Translations under genes and position numbers: made by a program
Part shown: positions 28,391 to 37,070 of the stretch, one piece after another
How positions within the stretch are numbered: position 1 is the stretch's first letter
How the letters are laid out: each line of letters starts with the position of its first letter
DNA from: Sulfuritalea sp.
GTDB taxonomy: Bacteria; Pseudomonadota; Gammaproteobacteria; Burkholderiales; Rhodocyclaceae
Assembly: GCA_023229685.1 (NCBI GenBank)
Contig: JALNYT010000010.1
Location: 51,454-115,453, forward strand
Direction of reading: 5' to 3'
DNA length: 64,000 nt
Notes under the pieces: model-generated
Told to the model about the DNA's origin: nothing
Databases searched by the model: none
Seen by the model: only the letters and a program-made list of their open reading frames with translations

Positions 28391-30076
28391 CTAGGCCATC
28401 TCGTAGCCGTAGTCGCGCTGCGCCGCTTCGAGGGTGATCACGCCATTGCGGATCTCTTCGGCCAGCAGCTTGCGGTCGCGTTTCTTCGGATCGCCATAGC
28501 CGCCGCCGCCGCTGGCGACCTGGTGGTAGGTGGTGCCCATGGGGACGCCGGTGATCAGGTCCTTGTTTTTCGGCACCACGGTCTGGCCGTCCGGATACTG
28601 CAGGCGGATGAAGTTGAGTCCGCCTTGGCCGCCGCCGAACAGGCCGAAGGCCGGTTCGAAATCGCCGTCGCCGAAGGTCACCAGTTGCGTGTCGTCGGAG
28701 CCGATGGTGAAAATCGTTTCGACCCCGAGCCCGCCGCGCCATTGGCCAGCGCCGGCCGAATCGGTCAGCAGTTCGTGCTTGATCAGCGTGTGCGGCGTCT
28801 GCTGCTCGAACATCTCGTAGTCCTGGTCGAGTACGCCGCCCGAGGCGTCGATCATGCCGATATGGTCGTAGCCGTCGGTGCCGAGCATGGCGCCGGAGCC
28901 GCCCTTGAGACCCATGAAGCCGATGTCGACGTACTTCTCGTTGTTTTTCGGATCGATGCCGGTGGTCAGCGATGCCAGCAGATTGTTCCAGCCGGCCGTG
29001 ACGCGATCGGGCATTACGGGCGCCAGCGCGCGCTGGATGGCGTCGGCGTTGGGCGGACAGAGGTGGTTGCCGAAAGTGGTGGCCTTCGGGTAGGCGGCAT
29101 TGAGAATGGTGCCGGTCGGGATGACGATCTCGATCGGCTGCACCATGCCCTCGTTGTGCGGAATGTCCGGGTTCACCATCTGCAGCAGGGTCAGGATCGT
29201 GGCCGAGGCGCTGGAGGTGAAGGTGCCGTTCACGAAGCCGTTGGTCTGCGGGTCGGTTCGCGAGTAGTCGAACTTGATGTGCCTGTCCTTGACCTCGATA
29301 TCGACGCGGATGGTGTACTTCGAGCCGACGAAGCGGCCGTCGTAATAGACGTAGCCTTCGCCCGAGTAGTTGCCGTTGGGAATCTTGGCAATCTCGGCTT
29401 CCATCATCTTGCGCGTGGCCTCGAACAGCGCCTGCTTGTGCGCCTGGTAGCTTTCCACGCCGTATTTCTTCAGCAGTTCCAGCAGGCGGCGCTCGCCGAC
29501 TGTGCAGGCGCCCATCTCGGCCTTCATGTCGTGCTGCACGATGTCCAGCCGCACGTTGGCGAAAATCAGGTTCCACACGTCCTTGCGCAGCTTGCCGCGC
29601 TCGACGACCTTGACCGGCGGGATGCGCAGGGCTTCCTGCCAGACCTCGACCGCATTCGGGTTGTAGCCGCCGGCGACGTTGCCGCCGATGTCTGCCTGGT
29701 GGCCCTTGACCGCCGTCCATGCCACCAGCTTGTCTTCGAAGAACACCGGCTTGAAGGCGGCGACGTCGTTGTTCTGGTTGCCCAGGCTGAAGACGTCGTT
29801 GTGGAAGATCACGTCGCCCGGATAGATCTCGTCGCCAAAAAATTCCTTGATGTACTTGCATACCGGCGCCAGCGAGAAGGCCAGGATCGGCAGGTTCTCG
29901 GTCTGCTCCAGCATGTTGCCGTCGCCGTCGTAGAGGCCGGTGACGTAGTCCTTGGCTTCGCAGAGGATCGGCGAGCGGGTGGTTTGCTCCATCGAAATGC
30001 TCATCTCGTCGGTGATCGACTTGAAGGTTCGGGCATAGACCGACAGCAGGATCGGATCGATTTTGGCTGAGCTCAT
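28391..30076 (-). CDS. Hydantoinase B / oxoprolinase-type subunit (HyuB)
   Basis: A 561-residue protein of the HyuB family. Starting at ATG 30076 with AAGGAGG 7 bases upstream, it overlaps the HyuA stop (ATGA). Family motifs include GDVIFHNDVFSLGNQ, GHQADIGG and the C-terminal GGGGYGDP. HyuA/HyuB pairs use ATP to open lactam or cyclic-imide rings (N-methylhydantoinase, caprolactamase) or, with extra subunits, to carboxylate ketones (acetone and acetophenone carboxylase). Its length fits the two-subunit lactamase type better than the ~770-residue acetone carboxylase alpha subunit. Substrate unknown. Confidence 0.87.
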   Translation of the reverse strand: MSSAKIDPILLSVYARTFKSITDEMSISMEQTTRSPILCEAKDYVTGLYDGDGNMLEQTENLPILAFSLAPVCKYIKEFFGDEIYPGDVIFHNDVFSLGNQNNDVAAFKPVFFEDKLVAWTAVKGHQADIGGNVAGGYNPNAVEVWQEALRIPPVKVVERGKLRKDVWNLIFANVRLDIVQHDMKAEMGACTVGERRLLELLKKYGVESYQAHKQALFEATRKMMEAEIAKIPNGNYSGEGYVYYDGRFVGSKYTIRVDIEVKDRHIKFDYSRTDPQTNGFVNGTFTSSASATILTLLQMVNPDIPHNEGMVQPIEIVIPTGTILNAAYPKATTFGNHLCPPNADAIQRALAPVMPDRVTAGWNNLLASLTTGIDPKNNEKYVDIGFMGLKGGSGAMLGTDGYDHIGMIDASGGVLDQDYEMFEQQTPHTLIKHELLTDSAGAGQWRGGLGVETIFTIGSDDTQLVTFGDGDFEPAFGLFGGGQGGLNFIRLQYPDGQTVVPKNKDLITGVPMGTTYHQVASGGGGYGDPKKRDRKLLAEEIRNGVITLEAAQRDYGYEMA

Positions 30077-32265
30077 ACCAGAGCCTCCTTGTTTTCCCTG
30101 AAGCATGATTGGGCGAGATCCTCGCGGCCCTTCTGGTAGATGACAAAGGAACCCAATGCATCCACAGCGCAGTCGTAGGAGGAGCTGACGAAGATCGCGG
30201 TGGTTTCCTGTTCGATCATCGCCGGGCCGTCGACGCGGTTGCCGAAGCGCATGCGGTGGCCGTCATAGACGGGAGTCTCGCGGAAGGTCTTGGTTTCCGG
30301 GATGTACATGCTGCGCCTGCCTTTCAGCGCGCCGGATGCATCGGCGCCGCCCCAGTCTTCCTGGCGATAGGTCGGCTTGTCGGTGATGCCGATGGCCTGG
30401 ATGCGGACGTTGATGATTTCGATCGGCGTCTTTTCCGCTTCCAGTGAATAGCCGTAAAGCCGGTTATGCTCGGCGTTGAAGGCACGGGCGATGGCGACCG
30501 TGTCGCGGCTGTCGATCAGTTCGCGCGGCACGGTGAAAGAGACTTCGTGGTACTGCTTGATGTAGCGGCAGTCGAACTTGACGTCGTAGCGGCGGCGCTC
30601 CTCGGTGATGCGCTCCTCCACCAGTTGCCGTGTGCCGTCGGCCGACATCTCGTCGATCATGGCCGTGAGGCGGGGCCAGTCGATGGCTTCCAGGCGGGAG
30701 ACGAAGGTGCGCACGAAGTCGTGCTTGAGTTCGCTCATCAGCATGCCGAAGGCGCACAGCACGGAGGATTCGCGCGGCACGATCTGCAGCGGAATTTCCA
30801 GTTCGCTGCAGATCAGGCAGGAGTGGATCGGGCCGGCGCCGCCGGCGGGAATGAAGGGGAATTCGCGCGGATCGAAGCCACGCTTGATGGTGACCTCGCG
30901 CACTCCCTGGGCCATGTTGTTGCAGGCGACGCGGTACATGCCGGCCGCGGCTTCCTCGACGGAAAGGCCCATCGGCCTGGCGATGTGTTCTTCGATCGCG
31001 GCGCGCGCCGCGGTCGCGTCGAGCTTCATCTTGCCGCCGGCGAAGAAGCCGGGGTCCAGGTAGCCCAGCACCACATTGGCATCGGTGGTGGCCGGCAGTC
31101 TGCCGCCCTTGCTGTAACAGGCCGGGCCGGGATCGGCGCCGGCGCTCTGCGGGCCCATGCGCAGCATGCCGCCCTGGTCAAGCCAGCCGATCGACCCGCC
31201 ACCGGCGCCGATGGTGTGGATGTCGAGCATGGGCAGGGCGATCTTGTGACGGGCGATTTCGCCGTCGTTCTTGATCATCGGGCTATCCACCGCCACCGAG
31301 GCTTCGAAGCTGGTGCCTCCCATGTCGGTGGTGATGCACTTGTTCTGGCCGTGCAGGCGGACGTAGAACAGCCCGGCGCCGGGGCCGCCGGCGGGGCCGG
31401 AGAGCAGCGTCAGGGCGGCCTTCTCGCGCGCCAGTTGCGGCGAGATGACGCCGCCGTTGGATTGCATGATGAGCAGCAGACCCTTGAAGCCGATGCCCTT
31501 GAGGCGACCGACCAACTGGTCGAGATAATGGTTGAGCTTGGGCCCGACATAGGAGTTCAGCGCCGTGGTGCTGACTCGCTCATAGAATCGGATCGACGGC
31601 AGCAGGTCGGTGGATACCGAGAGATAGGCGCCCGGCATTTCCTTCTTCACCAGTTCTGCCGCCGCTTTTTCGTGGGCAGGATTGGCAAAGGAATTCATGA
31701 AGCAGATCGAGACCGCCTGCACGCCTTCCTGCTTGAACAGTTCGATCGCCCGCCTGATCTGCGCCAGATCGAGCGGCACGGTCTCGGTCCCGTTGCGATC
31801 GAGGCGCCCGCTGATGCCGGCGCGCAGATAGCGCGGCACCAGAGGTTTGACGTTGGTGTAGCGGTTGTTGTATTGCTCCTCGCGGATGCCGCGGCGCATT
31901 TCCAGCGCATCGCGCACGCCCTCCGTGGTCAGCAGTCCGCACCTGGCGCCGGTGCCGGTCAGCGTCGCGTTGGTGGTGACCGTGGTGCCATGCACGATGG
32001 TATCGATGGTCGGCGCAAAGGCTTCCAGCGTCAGCGGCGGGCTCATGCTGGCGGCGATGTCGGTCAGGCCATTGACGACGGCGATCGACGGATCGGACGG
32101 GGTCGACAGCGTCTTGAATATCGCCGGATCGGCGTCGTCGCGGGTGACGACGAAGTCGGTGAAGGTTCCACCGACGTCGATTCCGATTTTAGTTTTGGCG
32201 TAACCCCCGCTCACGCGGGCGTTAGCCTCCACTGAAACTCCGCTTTGCTCCGTTCTTAGCGACAT
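30073..32265 (-). CDS. Hydantoinase A / oxoprolinase-type ATPase subunit (HyuA)
   Basis: A 730-residue protein of the HyuA family. The N-terminal KIGIDVGGTFTDFVV is the ATP-binding signature, HGTTVTTNATLTGTGA follows, and GGTSFEASVAVDSPM and GAGGGSIGWLD are the central motifs. It phosphorylates the substrate carbonyl at ATP cost, for lactam hydrolysis or ketone carboxylation together with HyuB. ATG 32265 has GGAG 9 bases upstream. Immediately before it in the operon are acyl-CoA ligase and thiolase genes, an order also expected for a carboxylation - CoA activation - thiolysis route. Confidence 0.88.
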   Translation of the reverse strand: MSLRTEQSGVSVEANARVSGGYAKTKIGIDVGGTFTDFVVTRDDADPAIFKTLSTPSDPSIAVVNGLTDIAASMSPPLTLEAFAPTIDTIVHGTTVTTNATLTGTGARCGLLTTEGVRDALEMRRGIREEQYNNRYTNVKPLVPRYLRAGISGRLDRNGTETVPLDLAQIRRAIELFKQEGVQAVSICFMNSFANPAHEKAAAELVKKEMPGAYLSVSTDLLPSIRFYERVSTTALNSYVGPKLNHYLDQLVGRLKGIGFKGLLLIMQSNGGVISPQLAREKAALTLLSGPAGGPGAGLFYVRLHGQNKCITTDMGGTSFEASVAVDSPMIKNDGEIARHKIALPMLDIHTIGAGGGSIGWLDQGGMLRMGPQSAGADPGPACYSKGGRLPATTDANVVLGYLDPGFFAGGKMKLDATAARAAIEEHIARPMGLSVEEAAAGMYRVACNNMAQGVREVTIKRGFDPREFPFIPAGGAGPIHSCLICSELEIPLQIVPRESSVLCAFGMLMSELKHDFVRTFVSRLEAIDWPRLTAMIDEMSADGTRQLVEERITEERRRYDVKFDCRYIKQYHEVSFTVPRELIDSRDTVAIARAFNAEHNRLYGYSLEAEKTPIEIINVRIQAIGITDKPTYRQEDWGGADASGALKGRRSMYIPETKTFRETPVYDGHRMRFGNRVDGPAMIEQETTAIFVSSSYDCAVDALGSFVIYQKGREDLAQSCFRENKEALV

Positions 32266-32296
32266 AAGGCTTGCTCCATCATTGCCGGACCATGAT

Positions 32297-33850
32297 TTAT
32301 TGGGGGTAGCTTCCGCGCGCGACCATCTGCCGCACGTCTTCCTTGCGAATCTTGCCCAGTGCGGTTCTCGGCAACTGGTTGACCAACACCACTTCCTTGG
32401 GAAGCTTGAAGCGGGCGATGCGTCCTTCCAGCAGTTTCATTACTTGTTCGCCGGTGAGCTGGCTGTCGGCTCTCGGCACCACCACGGCGACGACGATTTC
32501 GCCCCAGCGGATGTCGGGCCGCCCGATCACCGAGGCTTCAGCGATGTCGGAACATTCGATCAGCAGGTTTTCGATCTCGGCCGGGTAGATGTTCTCGCCG
32601 CCGGAGATGATCATTTCCTTGCTGCGGCCGTCGACGTAGAGGTAACCTTCCTCATCCTGATGACCCATGTCTCCGCTGTGGAACCACCCGTCAATCAGCA
32701 CCGCTTTGGTGGTCTCGGGTGCGTTCCAGTAGCCGATCATGACATTGTCGCCCTGCACCAGAATCTCGCCGGTGGTGCCGGGCTTCACGTCGGCCCCCTG
32801 GCTATCGACGATCCGCAGCCGGCAGTGGATCGCCGCCTTGCCGGTCGAGCCAGCCTTGCGCTGCGCGTCGGCTGCCTTGAGGTACACCGCAATCGGGCAG
32901 GTCTCGGTGGAGCCATAGACCTGCACCATCGGAACTCCCTTGGCATGCACTGCATTGATGACGTGCATGGGAACAATGGTCGATCCGGTGCTGATCATGC
33001 GCAGGCTCGAAAAGTCGGCGCTGGCCCAACGCCGATGCGCCATCATCATGTCCAACTGCGCCGGCACCAGCACGGTCAGCGTGATGCCGTCGCGTTCGAT
33101 GGCGTCGAAAGTCGCATCTACTTCGAACTTGGGATGCAGCACCACGGTGCAGCCGGCTTGCAGGGCCGGAGTCGTCTGGTTGTTCAGCCCGCCGACGTGG
33201 AACAGGGGCAGGGTGGTGAGAATGATGTCGTCCGCCGTCAGGTCGTGCATGTCGGTGCTGTTGGCGGCGTTACAGATCAGCGCGCGCTGTGTCAGCAGCA
33301 CGCCTTTGGGCTTGCCGGTAGAGCCGGAGGTGTAGCAGATCAGTAGCGGAGTGTTCTCATCGACCAATGGATCAAGCGGTGCCGAGCTGCTTGCCCGGCG
33401 ACAAAAATCTGCCCAGGAAATCCAGCCGTCAGTGGCAGGGCCGAAGCTGACCAGCGTCATGGCACCCAGCGCGTCGCGCAAGGCATCCCCCAAGGGGACT
33501 TCTTTCAGGGCGTCGGTCTGGGCAACATACTGTGCTTCCACAAACAGCAGTGCAGGCGGACAATCCTCCAGCATCTGCAGGTGTTCGGGACCAGCCAGCC
33601 GCCAGTTGAGCGGCATAAACAGGGCTCCGAGCCGGGCAGAGGCGAACAGCAACGCCAGCATTTCCGGGCTGTTGAAGCCGAGATAGGCCACGCAGCTGCC
33701 GCGCTTCACTCCGGATGCGGCAAGCGCCGCCGCCAGCCGATCAATCAGTTCTGCGAACTGCGCATACGAGACGTCGCGCCCGCAGAAGCGAATGGCCGCT
33801 TTTTCGGGAGTCAGGCCGGCGCGGTGATCAATCCATGCGGACAGGTTCAT
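32297..33850 (-). CDS. AMP-forming acyl-CoA synthetase
   Basis: A 517-residue adenylate-forming ligase that activates a carboxylic acid as its CoA thioester. The P-loop YTSGSTGKPKGV, the YGSTETCP motif, the GEILVQGDNVMIGYW hinge region and the catalytic lysine in RTALGKIRKEDV are all present. The ATG at 33850 begins MNLSAWIDHRAGLTPEKAAI, a typical family start; the longer upstream frame overlaps the thiolase gene and is not credible. It lies 19 bases after the thiolase stop. Acid specificity cannot be read from the sequence. Confidence 0.88.
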   Translation of the reverse strand: MNLSAWIDHRAGLTPEKAAIRFCGRDVSYAQFAELIDRLAAALAASGVKRGSCVAYLGFNSPEMLALLFASARLGALFMPLNWRLAGPEHLQMLEDCPPALLFVEAQYVAQTDALKEVPLGDALRDALGAMTLVSFGPATDGWISWADFCRRASSSAPLDPLVDENTPLLICYTSGSTGKPKGVLLTQRALICNAANSTDMHDLTADDIILTTLPLFHVGGLNNQTTPALQAGCTVVLHPKFEVDATFDAIERDGITLTVLVPAQLDMMMAHRRWASADFSSLRMISTGSTIVPMHVINAVHAKGVPMVQVYGSTETCPIAVYLKAADAQRKAGSTGKAAIHCRLRIVDSQGADVKPGTTGEILVQGDNVMIGYWNAPETTKAVLIDGWFHSGDMGHQDEEGYLYVDGRSKEMIISGGENIYPAEIENLLIECSDIAEASVIGRPDIRWGEIVVAVVVPRADSQLTGEQVMKLLEGRIARFKLPKEVVLVNQLPRTALGKIRKEDVRQMVARGSYPQ

Positions 33851-33869
33851 ACGGCGACTACGCTCGCAA

Positions 33870-35078
33870 TCATTTTGCGTCGCATACTTCCAGCACCACC
33901 GACATCGCGGTGTCGCCCGCGGCGCAACCGGTGAAGAGTCCAAAGCCGCCACCGCGCAGGGCCAGTTCCTCAATCAGTTCGATGATGGCACGGGTGCCCA
34001 TCGGCGCCTGGGGATGCCCCCACACCAGCGAGCAGCCATAGTTGTTCATCGACTTGAGGTCGGCGCCGGTCTGCTTGGCAAAGAAAATATCGTTAGCCGC
34101 GAACGGATTATGCGTCTTGATCGCGGTCATCTGGGCGACGCTGCGGCCAGCCTGCTTCAGCGCGCACTGCGCCGCCGGGAGCATGGCCTCAGGCATATAG
34201 GCCAGGGCGACTCGGGCCAGTCCAAAGCCATGCAGGCGCACGGCGATCTTCGGATTGGTGGACAGTTCCCGCGCCTTTTCGCGCGTGGTGACAACGATTG
34301 CCGCGTTGCCGTCGGCGGGATGGGTTTGCGCACCAAAGGTAACGACGCCGCCTGCCTGGACCGGTTTCAGTTTCGCCAGACCTTCCGGTGTTGAGTTCGA
34401 TACCCCTTCGTCGCCGACCATGGTGCTCACGGTCTTCTTGAAGTTCGGTGCCGGTACCTCGAAGGGCAGGCTCATGAAGCGCTTGAGGAAGGCCGAGTCG
34501 TTCTCCAGCGACTGCCGGTACTGTTCTTCGCGCCGCAGCACCAGTTCGTGCTGCTCTGCCGTGCCAATGCCATGCTTGGCGGCGACGTTTTCCGCCGTCT
34601 GCAACATGGTATGGCCGCCCAGGGGATCGCAGCCGAAGTTATCCATCACCCAGTCCTCTGCCGCGCCGGTGCCACCGGGGCCGCGCGGGTTGGGGTAGTA
34701 GAGGTGCGGCCCATTCGAGGTGCGGTCGCAATTGATGGCTAGTGCGGTACTTGCCATGCCAGCCTCTATTTCCTGCGTTGCGGCAAGCAGCGTGCGCACG
34801 CCGGTGGCGCAGGCCTGCATCATCGTCGGGCCGCCGGCACGCGTGGCGCCGATCATTCCGGTGAGCCAGGGCAGGCCGTAGAAGGAATGCTTCTGTGGCA
34901 CCGAGAAACCCAGAACTCCGTAGTCGAAGGTCGTGGGGTCGATCTTGCGTTTGGCCAATTCAAGTCGCGCCACATGCGCAGCGAACTCGATGCTGTGCAG
35001 GTTGGCAAAGCTGCCCTGCCAGCGGGCAAAGGGGGTGCTCCAGTAGGCGCCGTAGGGGATTTCTGCTTTGTAGGTCAT
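33870..35078 (-). CDS. Thiolase-family protein (SCP-x-like active site)
   Basis: A 402-residue thiolase. The nucleophile is C90 in MMQACATGV. The NEAF motif of classical thiolases is replaced by H323-N-P-F in KTHNPFAAND, closer to the HDxF pattern of SCP2/SCP-x thiolases. H355 (WGHPQAPMG) and C385 (FTGCAAGDT) complete the triad, so activity is expected. It probably performs the final 3-ketoacyl-CoA cleavage of the operon's pathway. It is the first enzyme gene after the regulator, with an 83-base gap between. Confidence 0.85.
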   Translation of the reverse strand: MTYKAEIPYGAYWSTPFARWQGSFANLHSIEFAAHVARLELAKRKIDPTTFDYGVLGFSVPQKHSFYGLPWLTGMIGATRAGGPTMMQACATGVRTLLAATQEIEAGMASTALAINCDRTSNGPHLYYPNPRGPGGTGAAEDWVMDNFGCDPLGGHTMLQTAENVAAKHGIGTAEQHELVLRREEQYRQSLENDSAFLKRFMSLPFEVPAPNFKKTVSTMVGDEGVSNSTPEGLAKLKPVQAGGVVTFGAQTHPADGNAAIVVTTREKARELSTNPKIAVRLHGFGLARVALAYMPEAMLPAAQCALKQAGRSVAQMTAIKTHNPFAANDIFFAKQTGADLKSMNNYGCSLVWGHPQAPMGTRAIIELIEELALRGGGFGLFTGCAAGDTAMSVVLEVCDAK

Positions 35079-35161
35079 ATCGCTGTTCCGGTTATGCGTG
35101 AGGTCAGGGATTGCGACAGATGTCTTGCCGCCGCGCCGGTAATCGGCGGTAAGCGGCTGTT

Positions 35162-35869
35162 CTAGCCTCCGGAGGCGCTCTGTTCCGCCGCTTTTTCCTG
35201 GTCGATTTCTTCAATGGCCGTGATAAGAAAATGCTTGGCCGCTTCGAGGTGCTTGTGCATTGCGGCGGCAGCGGCGTCTGCATCCCGCTTCTTGAATGCG
35301 GCATGAATGTTCTTCATGCCAGTCAGCGCGGTCTTTCTTGCGTTCGCATCGCCCAGTGTCAGTACGCGCAAAAAGCGTACATGGCCGACGTACTGGTCGA
35401 GGAGTTTCGACATCCGCCGATTCGGGATCAAGGCGCGCCAGGCGTTGTGGAAGCGGCTGTTGGCTTCGAGGAAGGCGCGGAAGTCACCGTTCTTGTCGGC
35501 GGTTACTGCTTCGTCGATCGCCGCGGCCATGCTGGCCAGGTCGGCGGGGCTGCTGATTTCGGCGACGGCGGTGCGGGCCGCCGCGGGCTCCAGCAGAAAG
35601 CGCAGTTGGTAGATTTCCTCAATGTCGGCGTCGGTCAGTTCGGGAACGACGAAGCCGCGCCCCTCCACTGCGATCATGCCTTCGCTTTCGAGGCGCGCCA
35701 AAGCCTCGCGCACGGGGGTGCGGGATACGCCGAGCTGCGCTGCCAGGCTGACCTCCTGCAAGCGCTCTCCGGGACGTATCTGATGGCTGCCGATGTTGTC
35801 GCGCAACTGGTGATAGACGCGATCGGCCAGACCTGCGGGTCTTTCAAGGGGCTTGAATGATGTGTTCAT
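35162..35869 (-). CDS. GntR-family regulator with FCD ligand domain
   Basis: A 235-residue FadR-type regulator. The winged helix is at about 15-75, with the recognition region AAQLGVSRTPVREALARLE. The all-helical FCD domain (about 85-215) has the D...H...H pattern of metal/acid-binding members (FLEANSRFHNAW, KNIHAAF, HKHLEAAKHF). It is the first gene on the minus strand before the 35.1-18.7 kb operon and faces meaB across a 95-base gap with a palindromic operator-like site. It most likely represses the operon until a pathway acid or CoA ester binds (inference). Confidence 0.9.
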   Translation of the reverse strand: MNTSFKPLERPAGLADRVYHQLRDNIGSHQIRPGERLQEVSLAAQLGVSRTPVREALARLESEGMIAVEGRGFVVPELTDADIEEIYQLRFLLEPAAARTAVAEISSPADLASMAAAIDEAVTADKNGDFRAFLEANSRFHNAWRALIPNRRMSKLLDQYVGHVRFLRVLTLGDANARKTALTGMKNIHAAFKKRDADAAAAAMHKHLEAAKHFLITAIEEIDQEKAAEQSASGG

Positions 35870-35914
35870 GGCAGAATGAAATGCACTATTGCACTCGCGT
35901 CATGGAATACTGGA

Positions 35915-35932
35915 TACTGTATACGCAGTACA
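35915..35932. promoter_or_regulatory. Operator-like palindrome between the GntR gene and meaB
   Basis: TACTGTATACGCAGTA (35915-35930) is a near-perfect dyad centred on GTATAC, preceded by partial repeats (ATACTGGATACTG). It lies between two divergent start codons (35869 and 35965), the expected place for autoregulation and control of both units. It shares TGTATAC-GCA-TACA with the site at 8561-8580. Confidence 0.5.
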
Positions 35933-35964
35933 TGAAGAGTGTCAATAGAAACTGGTGACAACAG

Positions 35965-37035
35965 ATGAGCCTTTTGCTTGACGATTTGGCAGAGCGGGTC
36001 GCCGCCGGAGAGAGGCCGGCCTTGGCGCGGGCGCTTTCACTTGCCGAGCGGGACTCGGCCTCTGCCACTGGGCTTCTCTCGCGCCTTGCGGACAGGCTGG
36101 GCAGGGCTCACGTGATCGGCATTACCGGGCCACCGGGGGCGGGCAAGTCCACCCTCGCTGGAGTCATGTTGCGGCAGTTCCTCGAGATGGGGCAGCGTGT
36201 GGCGGTGCTGGCTGTCGATCCGTCCAGTCCGGTTACGGGCGGGGCCTTGCTCGGGGATCGATTTCGGATAGGGGAGTCCGCCGCCGACGATCGTTCGTTC
36301 GTCCGGTCGACCGCCACTCGCGGCAGTCTGGGTGGTCTGACAAACTCCGCGCGCCAAATGGTTGAACTGATGGATGCAGCGGGATTCGACCTGGTGATGG
36401 TTGAAACGGTCGGCACGGGCCAGTCCGAGATTGATGTCGCCAGTTTGGCGGACTCGGTGCTGGTGGTATTCCCGCCAGGTCTTGGCGACGAGTTGCAGGC
36501 GATCAAGGCCGGCATCCTGGAACTGGCGGACTTGCTGGTGGTTACCAAGAGCGACACGGCAGGAGCGAAGCTCGCCTGTCAGGCTTTGCAGAACGTGGCG
36601 CCGCTCTGGCGCAACGCGCCGTCAATTCACCAAGTCAGCGCGCTGACCGGCGAAGGAATCGCGGCGCTTGCCGACGTGATTCTTGCTCGTGTTCAAACGT
36701 CAGGGCCATCGGCACGTCAGGCCAGCTACGTCAGGAAACCAGCGGATTCTTCCCTGGCGGACGCCTTTCAGGATCTCCGGCTCGAACTGAATATCCGCTT
36801 GCCTTTCGATCCGGCTGCCGTTCTATCGATCCAGGTATTGGACACTGAGCCCGATTCTCAGGCATCCGGTCTGCAAGTTCTGTACAGCGTTCGGCCTGGA
36901 GGCGATTCGTTTCAACTGGGTGCCGTAGCAGGAGTACTCATGGTCCTTGCCGCCGACATGAACTTGAGTTGCATTGTCGAGGACCTGGACCTGGCAGGCG
37001 GCAGGATGCGACTGTTGCTGGATCACGCTGCCTAG
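35965..37035 (+). CDS. meaB: MeaB/ArgK-type GTPase chaperone of B12 acyl-CoA mutase
   Basis: A 356-residue G3E-family GTPase that protects and reloads adenosylcobalamin-dependent acyl-CoA mutases. The P-loop GPPGAGKST is at 55-63, the switch region is VDPSSPVTGGALLGD, and ETVGTGQSE is the family motif. The base-recognition motif reads TKSD instead of NKxD. It is divergent from the operon encoding the split mutase, and gene proximity strongly suggests it serves that mutase. Confidence 0.92.
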   Translation: MSLLLDDLAERVAAGERPALARALSLAERDSASATGLLSRLADRLGRAHVIGITGPPGAGKSTLAGVMLRQFLEMGQRVAVLAVDPSSPVTGGALLGDRFRIGESAADDRSFVRSTATRGSLGGLTNSARQMVELMDAAGFDLVMVETVGTGQSEIDVASLADSVLVVFPPGLGDELQAIKAGILELADLLVVTKSDTAGAKLACQALQNVAPLWRNAPSIHQVSALTGEGIAALADVILARVQTSGPSARQASYVRKPADSSLADAFQDLRLELNIRLPFDPAAVLSIQVLDTEPDSQASGLQVLYSVRPGGDSFQLGAVAGVLMVLAADMNLSCIVEDLDLAGGRMRLLLDHAA

Positions 37036-37070
37036 CTTGCAGGTCCCCGGGACCAACAAAGAAGATCAAA

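Noticed and set aside
28383..32235. Long alternative frames over the hyuA and hyuB genes on both strands
   Set aside because: The coding frame has clear HyuA/HyuB motifs and ribosome-binding sites; the others do not.
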